This document shows, in pieces, positions 1 to 8,655 of a DNA stretch of 64,000 nt. The notes beneath the pieces were generated by a model, which was not told where the DNA came from, made no database searches, and saw nothing but the letters and a program-made list of their open reading frames with translations. A program made the position numbers and the translations under genes. Origin of the DNA: Enterobacter hormaechei subsp. hoffmannii (GTDB lineage: Bacteria; Pseudomonadota; Gammaproteobacteria; Enterobacterales; Enterobacteriaceae). Positions within the stretch are counted from its first letter, which is position 1, and each line of letters starts with the position of its first letter. Location of the stretch: assembly GCF_001729745.1 (NCBI RefSeq), contig NZ_CP017186.1:2356001-2420000 (forward strand). The letters run 5' to 3'.

Positions 1-1599
1 CCTGTCGCTGTCAACCAGATGGCCTAGATTCAGCTGGCTCTTGCCGCCGTACTCCGTACTGACCTTGATATGCTCTTTCCCGCGCTCGTCGTCGAGGCGG
101 ATTTTGTTGTTCGCCGGCGTGCGCAGCACGTTGCGTCTGTAGTTGCGGATGGTGACGTGGTCGCCATGCGCCGAGTCGTGCAGCACACCGGCAATGTACG
201 GCCGGTCCGGGTTGCCGTCCTCAAAACCAATCGCCACCTCGGTGCCTGCCAGCAGCGGCAGGTGCAGGCCGTAGGTGCCCCCCGCATACGGGCGGGACTG
301 ACGGACCCACAGGCTCTCGAACCCGGTTTCCCAGTTCTCACGGTCAAACAGCATATTGACGCGGTAGCGACCGTCCTTGTCGATATGCCCGTAGGTGTCA
401 TTTTCGGTGGTGCTGGTGACGCGGGCCGGTAAGGTGCCGGCCATCACCGGGCGGCGGCCTGGCGCCGGGCGGAAGCAAAAATCCGCGCTGTCCGGGATAC
501 CGTCAAACCTGACGCAAAAGTCTGCATCACGCCGGGCATGGCTGTGCATCGCCGTGACCACCACGCCCTGGGTAAACACCTCCGCCACTTCGTACCCGCC
601 GGTGACTTTCAGCCGCATACCCGGTGAAAGGGTCGGGCAGCTGGTGAAAGCAACGGTCTGCGTCTGGCCATTCAGGTAGCGCTCATGCCGGATGCGGGCG
701 TAAAACGCCCCGGACTCCGCTGCCGGGTTGCGGTCATACGCGCTGCCCGGCGTCAGGTAGTTATCCGCCCAGTGGTAGGCATCACCGTACGTGGTGACAT
801 CCCCGCCGGTCGCGTCAACCCGGGTGTTCATGTCCTGCGTGGCCTGACGGTAGTTGTAGTCCCGGGTGCTGACCTGCTTCTGCACCACATTGTGATGGCA
901 TTCCATTCCCCAGACTGAATCCACGCCTTTTGAATGCTGGCCCGATGGCGGTACAGACGGCAGCGTCAGGCCTTTCTCATACCCCTGCTGGCTGTCATAA
1001 AACTCCACCACGTCAATGCTGAGGCGCGTGTCGGTGGTGAAGCGGAACCATATACCGACCTCACCCAGCAGGCGGGTGATAAAGTGCAGGTCGTCCTCAG
1101 CGTACTGCATCACCTGCTCACGGCGTGGATACTCTTTACTCAGTGAGAACAGGAAGTCCTGGCCGCGCATGCCGTGACGTTCGCGCAGGATTTTTTCCAC
1201 GATTTGCGGGACGGACATGTCCTGGTAAATCGCGTTCTGGTGCGAGCGGTCGAGCAGCGCCAGACGCGGCTCAAGCGTCAGGGCGTAGCGGGTTTCATCT
1301 TTTGACGTGCTGAGGCGTTCAAAACCGGTCACCACGCCCTGAATCACCCGCACCGGCTGCTGTATTTTGATACCGTAACCCTGGTCTACCGGGGCCTGTA
1401 GCGTCAGGGAAGCCGCTTTCATCAGCATCATCTCTTTGCTGATGGCATGATCCGCGCTGGTGAATTCAGTACGGTAGCTGAACGGCGTGCTCAGGGCTTC
1501 ATCGCCCTCAAATGCCAGCACATCAAGCCCTGCATCGCAGCCCTTCACCGAAAGCAGGTGATGGCTGTGGCTGAATCGTAAGGGAAGATTACTGCTCAT
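1..1599 (-). CDS. vgrG: VgrG/TssI T6SS tip spike protein, partial (C-terminus beyond window)
   Basis: The reverse strand is open from the ATG at 1599 to the window edge, giving 533 residues without a stop. The N-terminus (MSSNLPLRFSHSHHLLSV) and the order of gp27-like then gp5-like segments fit VgrG, the trimeric spike that caps the Hcp tube. The stretch around residues 400-460 carries the typical OB-fold block (tyrosine- and glycine-rich, ending in a GFEDGNPDRPYI motif). The start overlaps the clpV stop by 4 bp (ATGA), so translation is probably coupled. The C-terminus, which would show whether an effector domain is fused, lies outside the window. Confidence 0.93.
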   Translation of the reverse strand, partial: MSSNLPLRFSHSHHLLSVKGCDAGLDVLAFEGDEALSTPFSYRTEFTSADHAISKEMMLMKAASLTLQAPVDQGYGIKIQQPVRVIQGVVTGFERLSTSKDETRYALTLEPRLALLDRSHQNAIYQDMSVPQIVEKILRERHGMRGQDFLFSLSKEYPRREQVMQYAEDDLHFITRLLGEVGIWFRFTTDTRLSIDVVEFYDSQQGYEKGLTLPSVPPSGQHSKGVDSVWGMECHHNVVQKQVSTRDYNYRQATQDMNTRVDATGGDVTTYGDAYHWADNYLTPGSAYDRNPAAESGAFYARIRHERYLNGQTQTVAFTSCPTLSPGMRLKVTGGYEVAEVFTQGVVVTAMHSHARRDADFCVRFDGIPDSADFCFRPAPGRRPVMAGTLPARVTSTTENDTYGHIDKDGRYRVNMLFDRENWETGFESLWVRQSRPYAGGTYGLHLPLLAGTEVAIGFEDGNPDRPYIAGVLHDSAHGDHVTIRNYRRNVLRTPANNKIRLDDERGKEHIKVSTEYGGKSQLNLGHLVDSDR

Positions 1600-4241
1600 G
1601 CATGCTCACCTTCTGTCCGGTCAAACTCGAGCACTATGCCCTCTTCCTCATCCCAGCCAAGCGTCAGGGTATGCGGCTTCCTTCCCGCCGCCATCTGGCT
1701 CAGCAGCTGCTGGCTCAGGACCGGCAGAATCTGCTGGTTCAGCAGGCTGTCGATATTGCGCGCCCCGGTGTCCGGCAGCAGGCAGGCATCGGTCAGCGCA
1801 TCAGACAGGCTGTCTGCTATAGCGGTTTTCATGCCGTAATGCCGGGCCAGGCGCTGACTCACCTGGCCGAGCTTCATGCCGACAATCGTACGCATCGCTG
1901 CCTGTGCCAGCTGACGGTAAATCACCGTCTGGAAGCGCGCCAGCAGCGCGGGCTGGAAGTGGTCCCGCAGGACAGGACGCAGCAGTTCATGCAGGTCGCC
2001 TTCGGTGGCGTCCGGATTTTCATCCAGCATCTGCATGATAAGGTCGCTGCCAAGGTTCGAGGTCATCAGTATCACCGTGTTACGGAAGTCAATTTCCCGC
2101 CCCTCGCCGTCGCGCATGAAGCCCCGGTCAAACACCTGGTAGAACAGGTTCATCACGTCCCGGTGTGCCTTTTCCACTTCATCCAGCAACACCACGCTGT
2201 ACGGGCGCTTACGGACGGCTTCGGTCAGAATGCCGCCCTGACCGTAACCCACGTAGCCCGGCGGTGAGCCCTTGAGCTGCGAGACGGTGTGTGGCTCCTG
2301 GTATTCCGAGAGGTTGATGGTGATAAGGGACTTCTCGCCGCCGAACAGTTCATCGGCCAGCGCCAGGGCGGTTTCGGTCTTGCCTGTGCCGCTCGGCCCC
2401 ACAAGCAGGAACACGCCCTGCGGGCCGTTCTCCGGCGCCAGACCGGTTTTGCTGGCGCGCAGGCGCTGCGCAATGGCATTCAGTGCGCTGTCCTGGCCGA
2501 CAACGCGTTTCGCCAGACTGTGCTCAAGACTCAGCAGTTCCGTCTGCTCGTCCTTCATCAGGGAAGAGAGCGGTACGCCCGTCCAGTCGGCGATAACGGT
2601 GGCGACGGTACGCGCGTCCACATCCAGCCCCAGCAGCGGGGTATTCTGCTGCACGGCAGTAAGCTGCATCTGAAGGTCCGCAATCTCTCCCTGGCGGGAG
2701 ATATCCGTACGGCAGGCAAGCAGTTCTTCCGTGAGTTTCAGCTCCTGGCCGTACCGGGTTTCCCGTTCATCGAGCTGCAAAATGATGCCGACTTCTTCCT
2801 CTCCGATGGCGGCCAGACGTTCGCCGTGGGCGGTATTGCCCACCGCGATATCCTCCAGCAGCGCCTGTTTCTCCATGGCAAGTGCCGTGAGCTGCGCCTT
2901 CATCCTGGTCAGTGGCTCCGGCACCGTATCGAGGCTCATGCGGACACGGGCCGAAGCGGTGTCCAGCAGGTCAACCGCCTTGTCCGGCAGCTGGCGTCCG
3001 GTCAGATAGCGTCTGGAGAGCGTGACGGCCGCCCTGACCGCCTCATCGGTAATATGCACACCGTGGTGCTGCGCGTAACGTGGCTTGAGTCCCCGCAGCA
3101 TCAGGCACGCGGTGTCGTCGTCCGGCTCGTCAACTTTAACCATCTGGAAACGACGCTCCAGCGCGGCGTCGCGCTCAAAGTACTGCTTGTATTCGCTCCA
3201 GGTGGTGGCGGCGATGGTTCTGAGCTCACCGCGGGCGAGCGCCGGTTTCAGCAGGTTGGCCGCATCGGCGCCCCCCGCCTGGTTGCCCGCACCGATAATG
3301 GTGTGCGCCTCGTCAATGAAGAGCAGAACCGGCAGGGGTGACTGCTGCACCGCGTCGATGATGTTTTTCAGGCGCTGTTCAAACTCACCCTTCACGCCTG
3401 CACCCGCCTGTAACAGGCCGAGGTCAAGGGTGCGTACCGAGACCGGCTTCAGCGCGTCCGGCACATTGCCTTCCGCGATGCGCAGCGCCAGTCCTTCCAC
3501 GAGCGCGGTCTTGCCGACTCCCGGTTCGCCGACCAGAATCGGGTTGTTCTTGCGGCGCCGGGAAAGAATGTCCACCATCTGGCGGATTTCATTGTCGCGG
3601 CCATAGACCGGGTCGATTCTGCCCTCACGGGCGCGGGCGGTGACGTCGAGGGTGAACCTGTCCAGCGCATTCTGTAACGCCGGGTTCAGCTCTCCTTTTA
3701 TATCCGCATTCACCGGACGGCCGACAAACTCCACCTCATCGCCCTGCGTAAGCTCCGCTTCCTGCTGCACCTCCGGGCGTTCATCCGACTGCGCATCCAG
3801 AAGCCCCCGCAGGCGCTCAAGCTGGCTCTGCGCCAGCGTCAGCAGCGGCCACAGGCCGTCGCAGCGCACCAGTTTCGGTTTGTCCACCAGGGCCATCAGG
3901 AGGTGAATGCTGCGGATGTGCTCTTCCCCCGACAGCGAGGCGTGCAGCCAGGCCTCCTGCATCAGAGCCCGGACACTGTCCGACAGCTGCGGACGGCTGC
4001 GCACCGAACGTGGCAGGCTGTCCAGAAAACCCAGCATATCCTGCCATATCGTATCCATATCCCATTCGTAGCGCCGCGCCAGCACCGTCAGGTCGCCCTC
4101 ACCCTGCTCCAGCAGCTTCAGCAGCCAGTGCTCGGGCAGGATTTCCGCATGGGCGCGGGTCTGGCACAGGGAAGCGGCCCCTTCCATCGCGCGGGCACAG
4201 TAAGGGTTAAGACGGCGTAACAGGATGGCTGGATTTTCCAT
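1596..4241 (-). CDS. clpV: T6SS sheath-recycling AAA+ ATPase ClpV (TssH)
   Basis: The 881-residue product is a class of Clp/Hsp100 unfoldase that disassembles the contracted TssB-TssC sheath in the cytosol. It has an N-terminal sheath-binding domain (about 1-160), then AAA-1 with Walker A GEPGVGKT at 238-245 and Walker B LLFIDEAH near 307. A coiled middle domain (about 420-530) and AAA-2 with GPSGTGKT near 620 and VVLLDEVEK follow. Length and the VgrG neighbour separate it from ClpB. It lies 172 bp downstream of hcp, beyond a hairpin terminator, so its level relative to hcp may be set by read-through. Confidence 0.97.
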   Translation of the reverse strand: MENPAILLRRLNPYCARAMEGAASLCQTRAHAEILPEHWLLKLLEQGEGDLTVLARRYEWDMDTIWQDMLGFLDSLPRSVRSRPQLSDSVRALMQEAWLHASLSGEEHIRSIHLLMALVDKPKLVRCDGLWPLLTLAQSQLERLRGLLDAQSDERPEVQQEAELTQGDEVEFVGRPVNADIKGELNPALQNALDRFTLDVTARAREGRIDPVYGRDNEIRQMVDILSRRRKNNPILVGEPGVGKTALVEGLALRIAEGNVPDALKPVSVRTLDLGLLQAGAGVKGEFEQRLKNIIDAVQQSPLPVLLFIDEAHTIIGAGNQAGGADAANLLKPALARGELRTIAATTWSEYKQYFERDAALERRFQMVKVDEPDDDTACLMLRGLKPRYAQHHGVHITDEAVRAAVTLSRRYLTGRQLPDKAVDLLDTASARVRMSLDTVPEPLTRMKAQLTALAMEKQALLEDIAVGNTAHGERLAAIGEEEVGIILQLDERETRYGQELKLTEELLACRTDISRQGEIADLQMQLTAVQQNTPLLGLDVDARTVATVIADWTGVPLSSLMKDEQTELLSLEHSLAKRVVGQDSALNAIAQRLRASKTGLAPENGPQGVFLLVGPSGTGKTETALALADELFGGEKSLITINLSEYQEPHTVSQLKGSPPGYVGYGQGGILTEAVRKRPYSVVLLDEVEKAHRDVMNLFYQVFDRGFMRDGEGREIDFRNTVILMTSNLGSDLIMQMLDENPDATEGDLHELLRPVLRDHFQPALLARFQTVIYRQLAQAAMRTIVGMKLGQVSQRLARHYGMKTAIADSLSDALTDACLLPDTGARNIDSLLNQQILPVLSQQLLSQMAAGRKPHTLTLGWDEEEGIVLEFDRTEGEHA

Positions 4242-4345
4242 GAGACTCTCTCTTTATCAGTTCCGGACACGCTACCGCCCGTCGCTGTTCCCTGTTATTC
4301 AGGATCCCAAAGCGCATCAGGTCGGGCAGGCAGATTGTGTTTTTC

Positions 4346-4381
4346 TTTGCACAGCGTCCGTGCATACAGACGCTGTGCAAA
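4346..4381 (-). repeat. Second 13-bp inverted repeat between hcp and clpV
   Basis: TTTGCACAGCGTC (4346-4358) and its exact reverse complement (4369-4381) are separated by 10 nt. On the minus strand this hairpin forms just after the hcp terminator and before clpV. No T-run follows it, so it is not itself a standard terminator. It could protect the 3' end of the abundant hcp message or act as a processing site; that role is inferred. Confidence 0.65.
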
Positions 4382-4406
4382 AAACTGCGGACAGGGCCCT
4401 GTCCGC
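4379..4406 (-). terminator. Rho-independent terminator after hcp, inside the T6SS operon
   Basis: The 20-bp perfect palindrome at 4387-4406 (stem GCGGACAG, tetraloop GGCC) is followed on the minus strand by AG and six T residues (4379-4384). It lies 8 bp after the hcp stop codon. Its likely effect is to make hcp transcripts more abundant than clpV-vgrG transcripts. Confidence 0.8.
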
Positions 4407-4413
4407 ATGCGAC

Positions 4414-4905
4414 TTACGCGGTGGCGCGTTCGTTCCAGGAATCGGAATGAATGATGTTGCCGTCCTTGTAGGTCCAGGTGATTTTTTCGTAGCGCAGTTC
4501 AATCTGCTCGAGGTGGTTGTGCTTCTCGAACGCCGGATCTTTGATGTCGTGCATCTTCGGATTCACTTTCACCAGCTTCACGTTCTCAAGCTTCGTGTTG
4601 AAGTACTCCACTTCCTGGCCTGCGTCATTGATTCTGTACCACTTAAATTCCGCAGACTTCAGGGTCTGGCCGGTGGTCACCGCCTTGTACAGGTACGGGC
4701 TGGAGGAGTCGATTTCCTTGGTGAACAGGAACGGGGTGTGGATACGCGTGCCGGTCAGCTTGCCGGTGTTATTGTCGGTCGGGATGTACAGGTTATGCTC
4801 CTGGGCCACCACCTCGATGCTGCCTTCACGATCCTGAACGTCCACAGACCCTTTGATGTCCGAGCCGCCGTCGTCCTTCAGCCACAGATAGACTGGTATT
4901 GCCAT
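4414..4905 (-). CDS. hcp: T6SS inner tube protein Hcp (TssD)
   Basis: The 163-residue protein starts MAIPVYLWLKDD and has the Hcp beta-barrel length and the conserved pattern of the family. Hcp hexamers stack to form the tube expelled by sheath contraction, and are themselves secreted. The gene follows the OmpA-like gene after only 5 bp and is followed by a strong hairpin terminator. No effector extension is present. Confidence 0.96.
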   Translation of the reverse strand: MAIPVYLWLKDDGGSDIKGSVDVQDREGSIEVVAQEHNLYIPTDNNTGKLTGTRIHTPFLFTKEIDSSSPYLYKAVTTGQTLKSAEFKWYRINDAGQEVEYFNTKLENVKLVKVNPKMHDIKDPAFEKHNHLEQIELRYEKITWTYKDGNIIHSDSWNERATA

Positions 4906-4910
4906 GTTAA

Positions 4911-6617
4911 TTACTCCGTTAAGTTGTTATCAGCGCCATCATCCTGCGATGACGCGGGGGTGTTGCCCGGCAGCTGGCAGGCGTTCGCCTGCGGCACCAG
5001 ACTGATTTCGACACGGCGGTTCAGCGTCCGGCCTTCTGCCGTGTCGTTGGTGGCGACAGGACGGCTTTCACCGTAGCCCTGCACCGCAAAACAGCTCTCC
5101 GGCACGTCGCCGGTATCACGCATCCAGTCGCGCACGGACTCCGCACGCTTCAGGGACAGGACCTGGTTGGACTGGTCATCCCCGGTGCTGTCGGTATGGC
5201 CTGCGACCACAATCAGCCAGCCGGGTTTCGCCTTGATCCCCACAAGTGAGTTCACCAGCAGCTTTGTTGAGGCGGGTTTCAGCGCCCATTTGCCGGTATC
5301 GAACAGCGACATGCTGTCGAGGCGGATGATTTTCGGCGCGACCTTTTCCACAGGCTTTGGTGGAGGAGGTGGTGGCACATATGAGCGGATCGCTTCCAGC
5401 ACCGGTATTCGCAGACGTTCCCCCCGATAAAGCCCCAGACCCAGCCGGGCCGGTACACCATTGCGTGCATGCTCATCCAGCAGCGCCGCATCCTCGCGCA
5501 GCACCTGTACGGCGCTGGCTTTAGGACCGTAATCATCCATGGCGATGCTGTTGTAACGGACAATATCGAAGCTAACGCGTTGCAGCAGCTGGCGGTTGTT
5601 CCAGCCACTGCTGAGCAGTGCAGCAATGGTCGCCAGCGTGACGATTCCGAGCGCACCGCGCCAGGTTCGTCCATGCGGTGTCAGGCCTCGTCCTTCTGGC
5701 AGTAAAGGGAGGACAAAATTCGGGAACAGGGAAATAACCGTACTGTCCGTTCCCGCCGGCTGCCAGCCAGACACCTGCTGCATCGCAGTATGGCGGGACA
5801 ACCACGCTGTCCAGACAGAGGTGGCCATGCTTCCGGCCAGGATCGGGCCCAATCCCCACAGAACCGCAACAGGTTCAATGACAGGAATATCGGGGTTTTC
5901 ATCCATAAGGACAGCGTGGACGTGCTGTTGGAACCAGCTCATCAGGCTGTTCATAAGCACCTGTTGATGCATCGCAGGCGTTCCGCCAGTATTAACCCAT
6001 TCAGCAACTGAGCCAGGCGCTGAAGTCCCACTCCAGACTTTTACCCCTTCCCCCAGGATCGCCGTCTGCCAGAGCATGTCATTCATCATCGCACTGCCGA
6101 CCTGTCCATTCAGAACCAGTGGCACAGAATGGCCGGTTGCTTTACGCAACCGACTAATCTGCCAGCGCAGGGCAAGCAAACGACTGGTAAGGCGTTCACT
6201 GTCAGGGTGCTGCTGCGGACAAACACTGACCATCACTGACAGCTGACGTCCCCAGTCGGGGCGCAACCACAGTACCTGACGGGCGGCCTGCTCCAGTTCC
6301 AGATGATCCTCCACACGGATCCAGCAGCCCTGCGTGACAGTAAGTACCGGTGACTGATGCGGCCAGGCAAGCGGCAGATCGCCACAGACCAGTACCACGG
6401 GCTGGCAATAACTGGTTTCAGGCAGGTCCTCCAGACACAGGGTTAAATCGTGCTGCACGCGACGGCAGGCGACAGCCCAGAACGCCATGATTAGCCCCAG
6501 TACCGCCAGCAGGACGAGAACGGAAACCAGCCGGGATGCTGGCAGAAACCACAGGCAGACCACTGCACTCAGCAGGGCAGCCCAGAGCGCAAGCCCGCGC
6601 TGTTGTGCAGGGCTCAT
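4911..6617 (-). CDS. T6SS OmpA-domain protein with TssM-like membrane part
   Basis: The 568-residue reading starts at the ATG at 6617, which overlaps the tssL stop by 4 bp; an upstream extension would run deep into tssL and is unlikely. It has two hydrophobic segments at about 8-50, a cytosolic part, and a third membrane segment near 345-365. A proline-rich linker (VPPPPPP, about 440) leads to a C-terminal OmpA-like peptidoglycan-binding domain (about 455-545, with HTDSTG and NRRVEI). The segment after the third helix (ARLGLGLYRGERL) resembles TssM, so this looks like a short TssM-type anchor joined to a TagL-type murein-binding domain. The TssM resemblance is my own reading, not an alignment. 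Confidence 0.85.
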   Translation of the reverse strand: MSPAQQRGLALWAALLSAVVCLWFLPASRLVSVLVLLAVLGLIMAFWAVACRRVQHDLTLCLEDLPETSYCQPVVLVCGDLPLAWPHQSPVLTVTQGCWIRVEDHLELEQAARQVLWLRPDWGRQLSVMVSVCPQQHPDSERLTSRLLALRWQISRLRKATGHSVPLVLNGQVGSAMMNDMLWQTAILGEGVKVWSGTSAPGSVAEWVNTGGTPAMHQQVLMNSLMSWFQQHVHAVLMDENPDIPVIEPVAVLWGLGPILAGSMATSVWTAWLSRHTAMQQVSGWQPAGTDSTVISLFPNFVLPLLPEGRGLTPHGRTWRGALGIVTLATIAALLSSGWNNRQLLQRVSFDIVRYNSIAMDDYGPKASAVQVLREDAALLDEHARNGVPARLGLGLYRGERLRIPVLEAIRSYVPPPPPPKPVEKVAPKIIRLDSMSLFDTGKWALKPASTKLLVNSLVGIKAKPGWLIVVAGHTDSTGDDQSNQVLSLKRAESVRDWMRDTGDVPESCFAVQGYGESRPVATNDTAEGRTLNRRVEISLVPQANACQLPGNTPASSQDDGADNNLTE

Positions 6618-7303
6618 TTCACGGCTCCCGGCAGCAGGGTAAGCAGTGTCTGATCCAGCCAGCAATCCAGTCCCCACCATAATGCGGTGACCACCACCAC
6701 ACTCAGGCCAATGCGCATGGGCCATGAAGCAAGCCAACCCCCTATCCCCCGTCCGGCATGGCTTTCCGCCAGAACGGGATGGGGTTGTGAATAGCTGAAC
6801 GGCGCAACATGTTCATTAAGTGCATTCATGAGTTTCTGCCGCTCAGGATCGTTCAGGGAGCGGAAGTTGCCGAGGAATCCGAGCATCATGACCCGCTGGA
6901 AGCAGGTCACGACAGCGTGGTCAGGAGCCGGTTCACGCAGCACATCGCGCATCCGATCGCACAGCGTGTCACCGGCGTCCATGGTGCCAAGGAAGTGCCC
7001 CTGCAGGGGAATGTCATACCACTGCACGCAGGCATCATCCTCCACACCGCGACTCTTAACCGCCTCATCCAGCAGCGCACATTGTGCGGTGAGAATATGC
7101 CGGCAGCTGGCTTCATCAAGTTCGCCCGCTTTCAACTCACGCTGCACACGTTCGACATCAGCAATGCAACGCTCCCACAGCGTGCGCCCTTCTCCATCCT
7201 GAAATTTCGGACCGTGACGCAGGCTGATCACCTGCAGCCAGGTATCCTGCAGCAGGGCATCAATATCAATGGCCGCGGCAGCGCCGCGTTTACGCTCACT
7301 CAT
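6614..7303 (-). CDS. tssL: T6SS membrane-complex protein TssL (DotU family)
   Basis: The 229-residue protein has the DotU-type helical cytosolic domain (conserved CALLDEAV around 75-80 and a FLGNFRSL segment near 145). One C-terminal transmembrane helix lies near 195-215. TssL sits in the inner membrane with TssM and contacts the baseplate through TssK. It overlaps tssK upstream and the OmpA-like gene downstream, each by an ATGA. It has no C-terminal OmpA domain, which is supplied by the next gene. Confidence 0.95.
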   Translation of the reverse strand: MSERKRGAAAAIDIDALLQDTWLQVISLRHGPKFQDGEGRTLWERCIADVERVQRELKAGELDEASCRHILTAQCALLDEAVKSRGVEDDACVQWYDIPLQGHFLGTMDAGDTLCDRMRDVLREPAPDHAVVTCFQRVMMLGFLGNFRSLNDPERQKLMNALNEHVAPFSYSQPHPVLAESHAGRGIGGWLASWPMRIGLSVVVVTALWWGLDCWLDQTLLTLLPGAVK

Positions 7304-8640
7304 GTTCTCAGCACCGCAAAGAGTTCAAGTTCAGGCTCGCCGAGCATGCCCGGAACGTAAAACATGCAGGTGCCGCCCTGGAGCATTTCAGTGGCCTGAG
7401 GATGAGAGACATCAAGACTGAAATACTGATTTTCCAGACGTAACGGAATGGCTGCCGGCACATGGCGCAGCGGGGTCAGCGGCACGCCCACCCGCGATGA
7501 ATTGACGATACTTCTGACATGATCGGGGCTGCCAACCTTGCACTGGCGCGGGAACTGCTCCTGCAGCTGAGCTACCGGCACCATTGAACGCACGGAGAGG
7601 TAGTAATCCGCCCCTTCACGCAGACGCGGATCATGCAGACGGGCCTGCCAGAAGTGCAGCCGGGCATCGTGCTCAAGCTCAATCGCCACCACCCGCGATG
7701 GCAGACTGGCTTCCAGAAGGTCCCCCAGTAAATCAAACAGCGGCGGAAATACGTTATTCAGTTGCTCGTGCTGCCAGACCGGGATCGCACTCACCTGGTG
7801 CTCCAGCGAGAAGGTCAGCAGGCTGCCCGCCAGGCGGGCCAGCTCCGGATACAGGCGTTCAGGCGGACTTTGCGGATGGCGCTGAAACTGCCCCAGCACG
7901 GGCTCAGCGCTGTTGAGGGCATTCAGCAACCAGAACAGCGACACGTCGGCCACGGCAAAGTCTGCCATGCGCTCATTACTTTCCCGTCGCATGGCCATCA
8001 GTCGGCTCAGGCGTACACGTAGCTGGATCATCAGCTGTTCGAGCTGGGTTAACAGCCAGCGGCTGCCCTCGATGGCCAGGAGCGGGGGGAGAAACGTCTC
8101 ATCAGGCTGCCACGCCCCCTGCAGATCCTGCTGCAGGCGGGCAACCGGACAGGTCAGGTAATCGCTGTTGTTCTGATGTGCAAACCGCAGCGTCAGCTCA
8201 GGACGCATTACCGCAATCTGGCGGGTATCGTCCCCGAAGGTATTGCGGATATCCTGCCAACGCTGGCGATAGCGAACAGGACGCCCGGCTACCTCATCGG
8301 GCTTAAGACAGTTGCCACCATTCGCGCGCAGCAGCGGTAGCGCGAGCATCACTACCACCTCATTTGATTCACTCTCCAGCGCCAGAACCGGTGGCAGATC
8401 GTCAGCATTATCCGTGTCGATAAGCGTCCCGTCGGGGAAACGGATGTGCAGATGGCGGGCCTGCAGGCGGCCCAGTTTCAGTGCATCCGGTTCGAAAGTG
8501 GCTTCAATCACTCCCCAGGGATGGGAGAGGCCTAACCGGGCGATGCATTCCGCAGACCAGGCCGCATACGCGGCCTGTTGCTGGAAGTGCTGGGGAGAGA
8601 CCATCTGGCCCCTGCCCCATAACGGTTGTTCCGTTTTCAT
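7300..8640 (-). CDS. tssK: T6SS baseplate protein TssK
   Basis: The 446-residue product matches the usual TssK length. Its N-terminus (WGRGQMVSPQHFQQQ) carries the family pattern in which the protein opens with W.EG....PQHFQQ. TssK is a trimeric adaptor that links the baseplate (TssEFG) to the TssJLM membrane complex. The gene starts 15 bp after tssC and overlaps tssL by 4 bp. Confidence 0.96.
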   Translation of the reverse strand: MKTEQPLWGRGQMVSPQHFQQQAAYAAWSAECIARLGLSHPWGVIEATFEPDALKLGRLQARHLHIRFPDGTLIDTDNADDLPPVLALESESNEVVVMLALPLLRANGGNCLKPDEVAGRPVRYRQRWQDIRNTFGDDTRQIAVMRPELTLRFAHQNNSDYLTCPVARLQQDLQGAWQPDETFLPPLLAIEGSRWLLTQLEQLMIQLRVRLSRLMAMRRESNERMADFAVADVSLFWLLNALNSAEPVLGQFQRHPQSPPERLYPELARLAGSLLTFSLEHQVSAIPVWQHEQLNNVFPPLFDLLGDLLEASLPSRVVAIELEHDARLHFWQARLHDPRLREGADYYLSVRSMVPVAQLQEQFPRQCKVGSPDHVRSIVNSSRVGVPLTPLRHVPAAIPLRLENQYFSLDVSHPQATEMLQGGTCMFYVPGMLGEPELELFAVLRT

Positions 8641-8655
8641 GCTTCCTGCCTTACG

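Noticed and set aside
2289-3341. Long plus-strand ORF opposite clpV (350 codons)
   Set aside because: It mirrors the GC-rich clpV frame, has no ribosome-binding site or recognisable domain, and clpV is certain.
4225-5076. Plus-strand ORF spanning clpV start, hcp and the next gene
   Set aside because: It crosses three certain minus-strand genes and a terminator; composition is that of a shadow frame.
6618-6737. Longer N-terminus for the OmpA-like T6SS protein
   Set aside because: The extra 40 codons lie inside tssL, while the ATGA overlap at 6614-6617 gives a standard coupled start with a membrane helix right after it.
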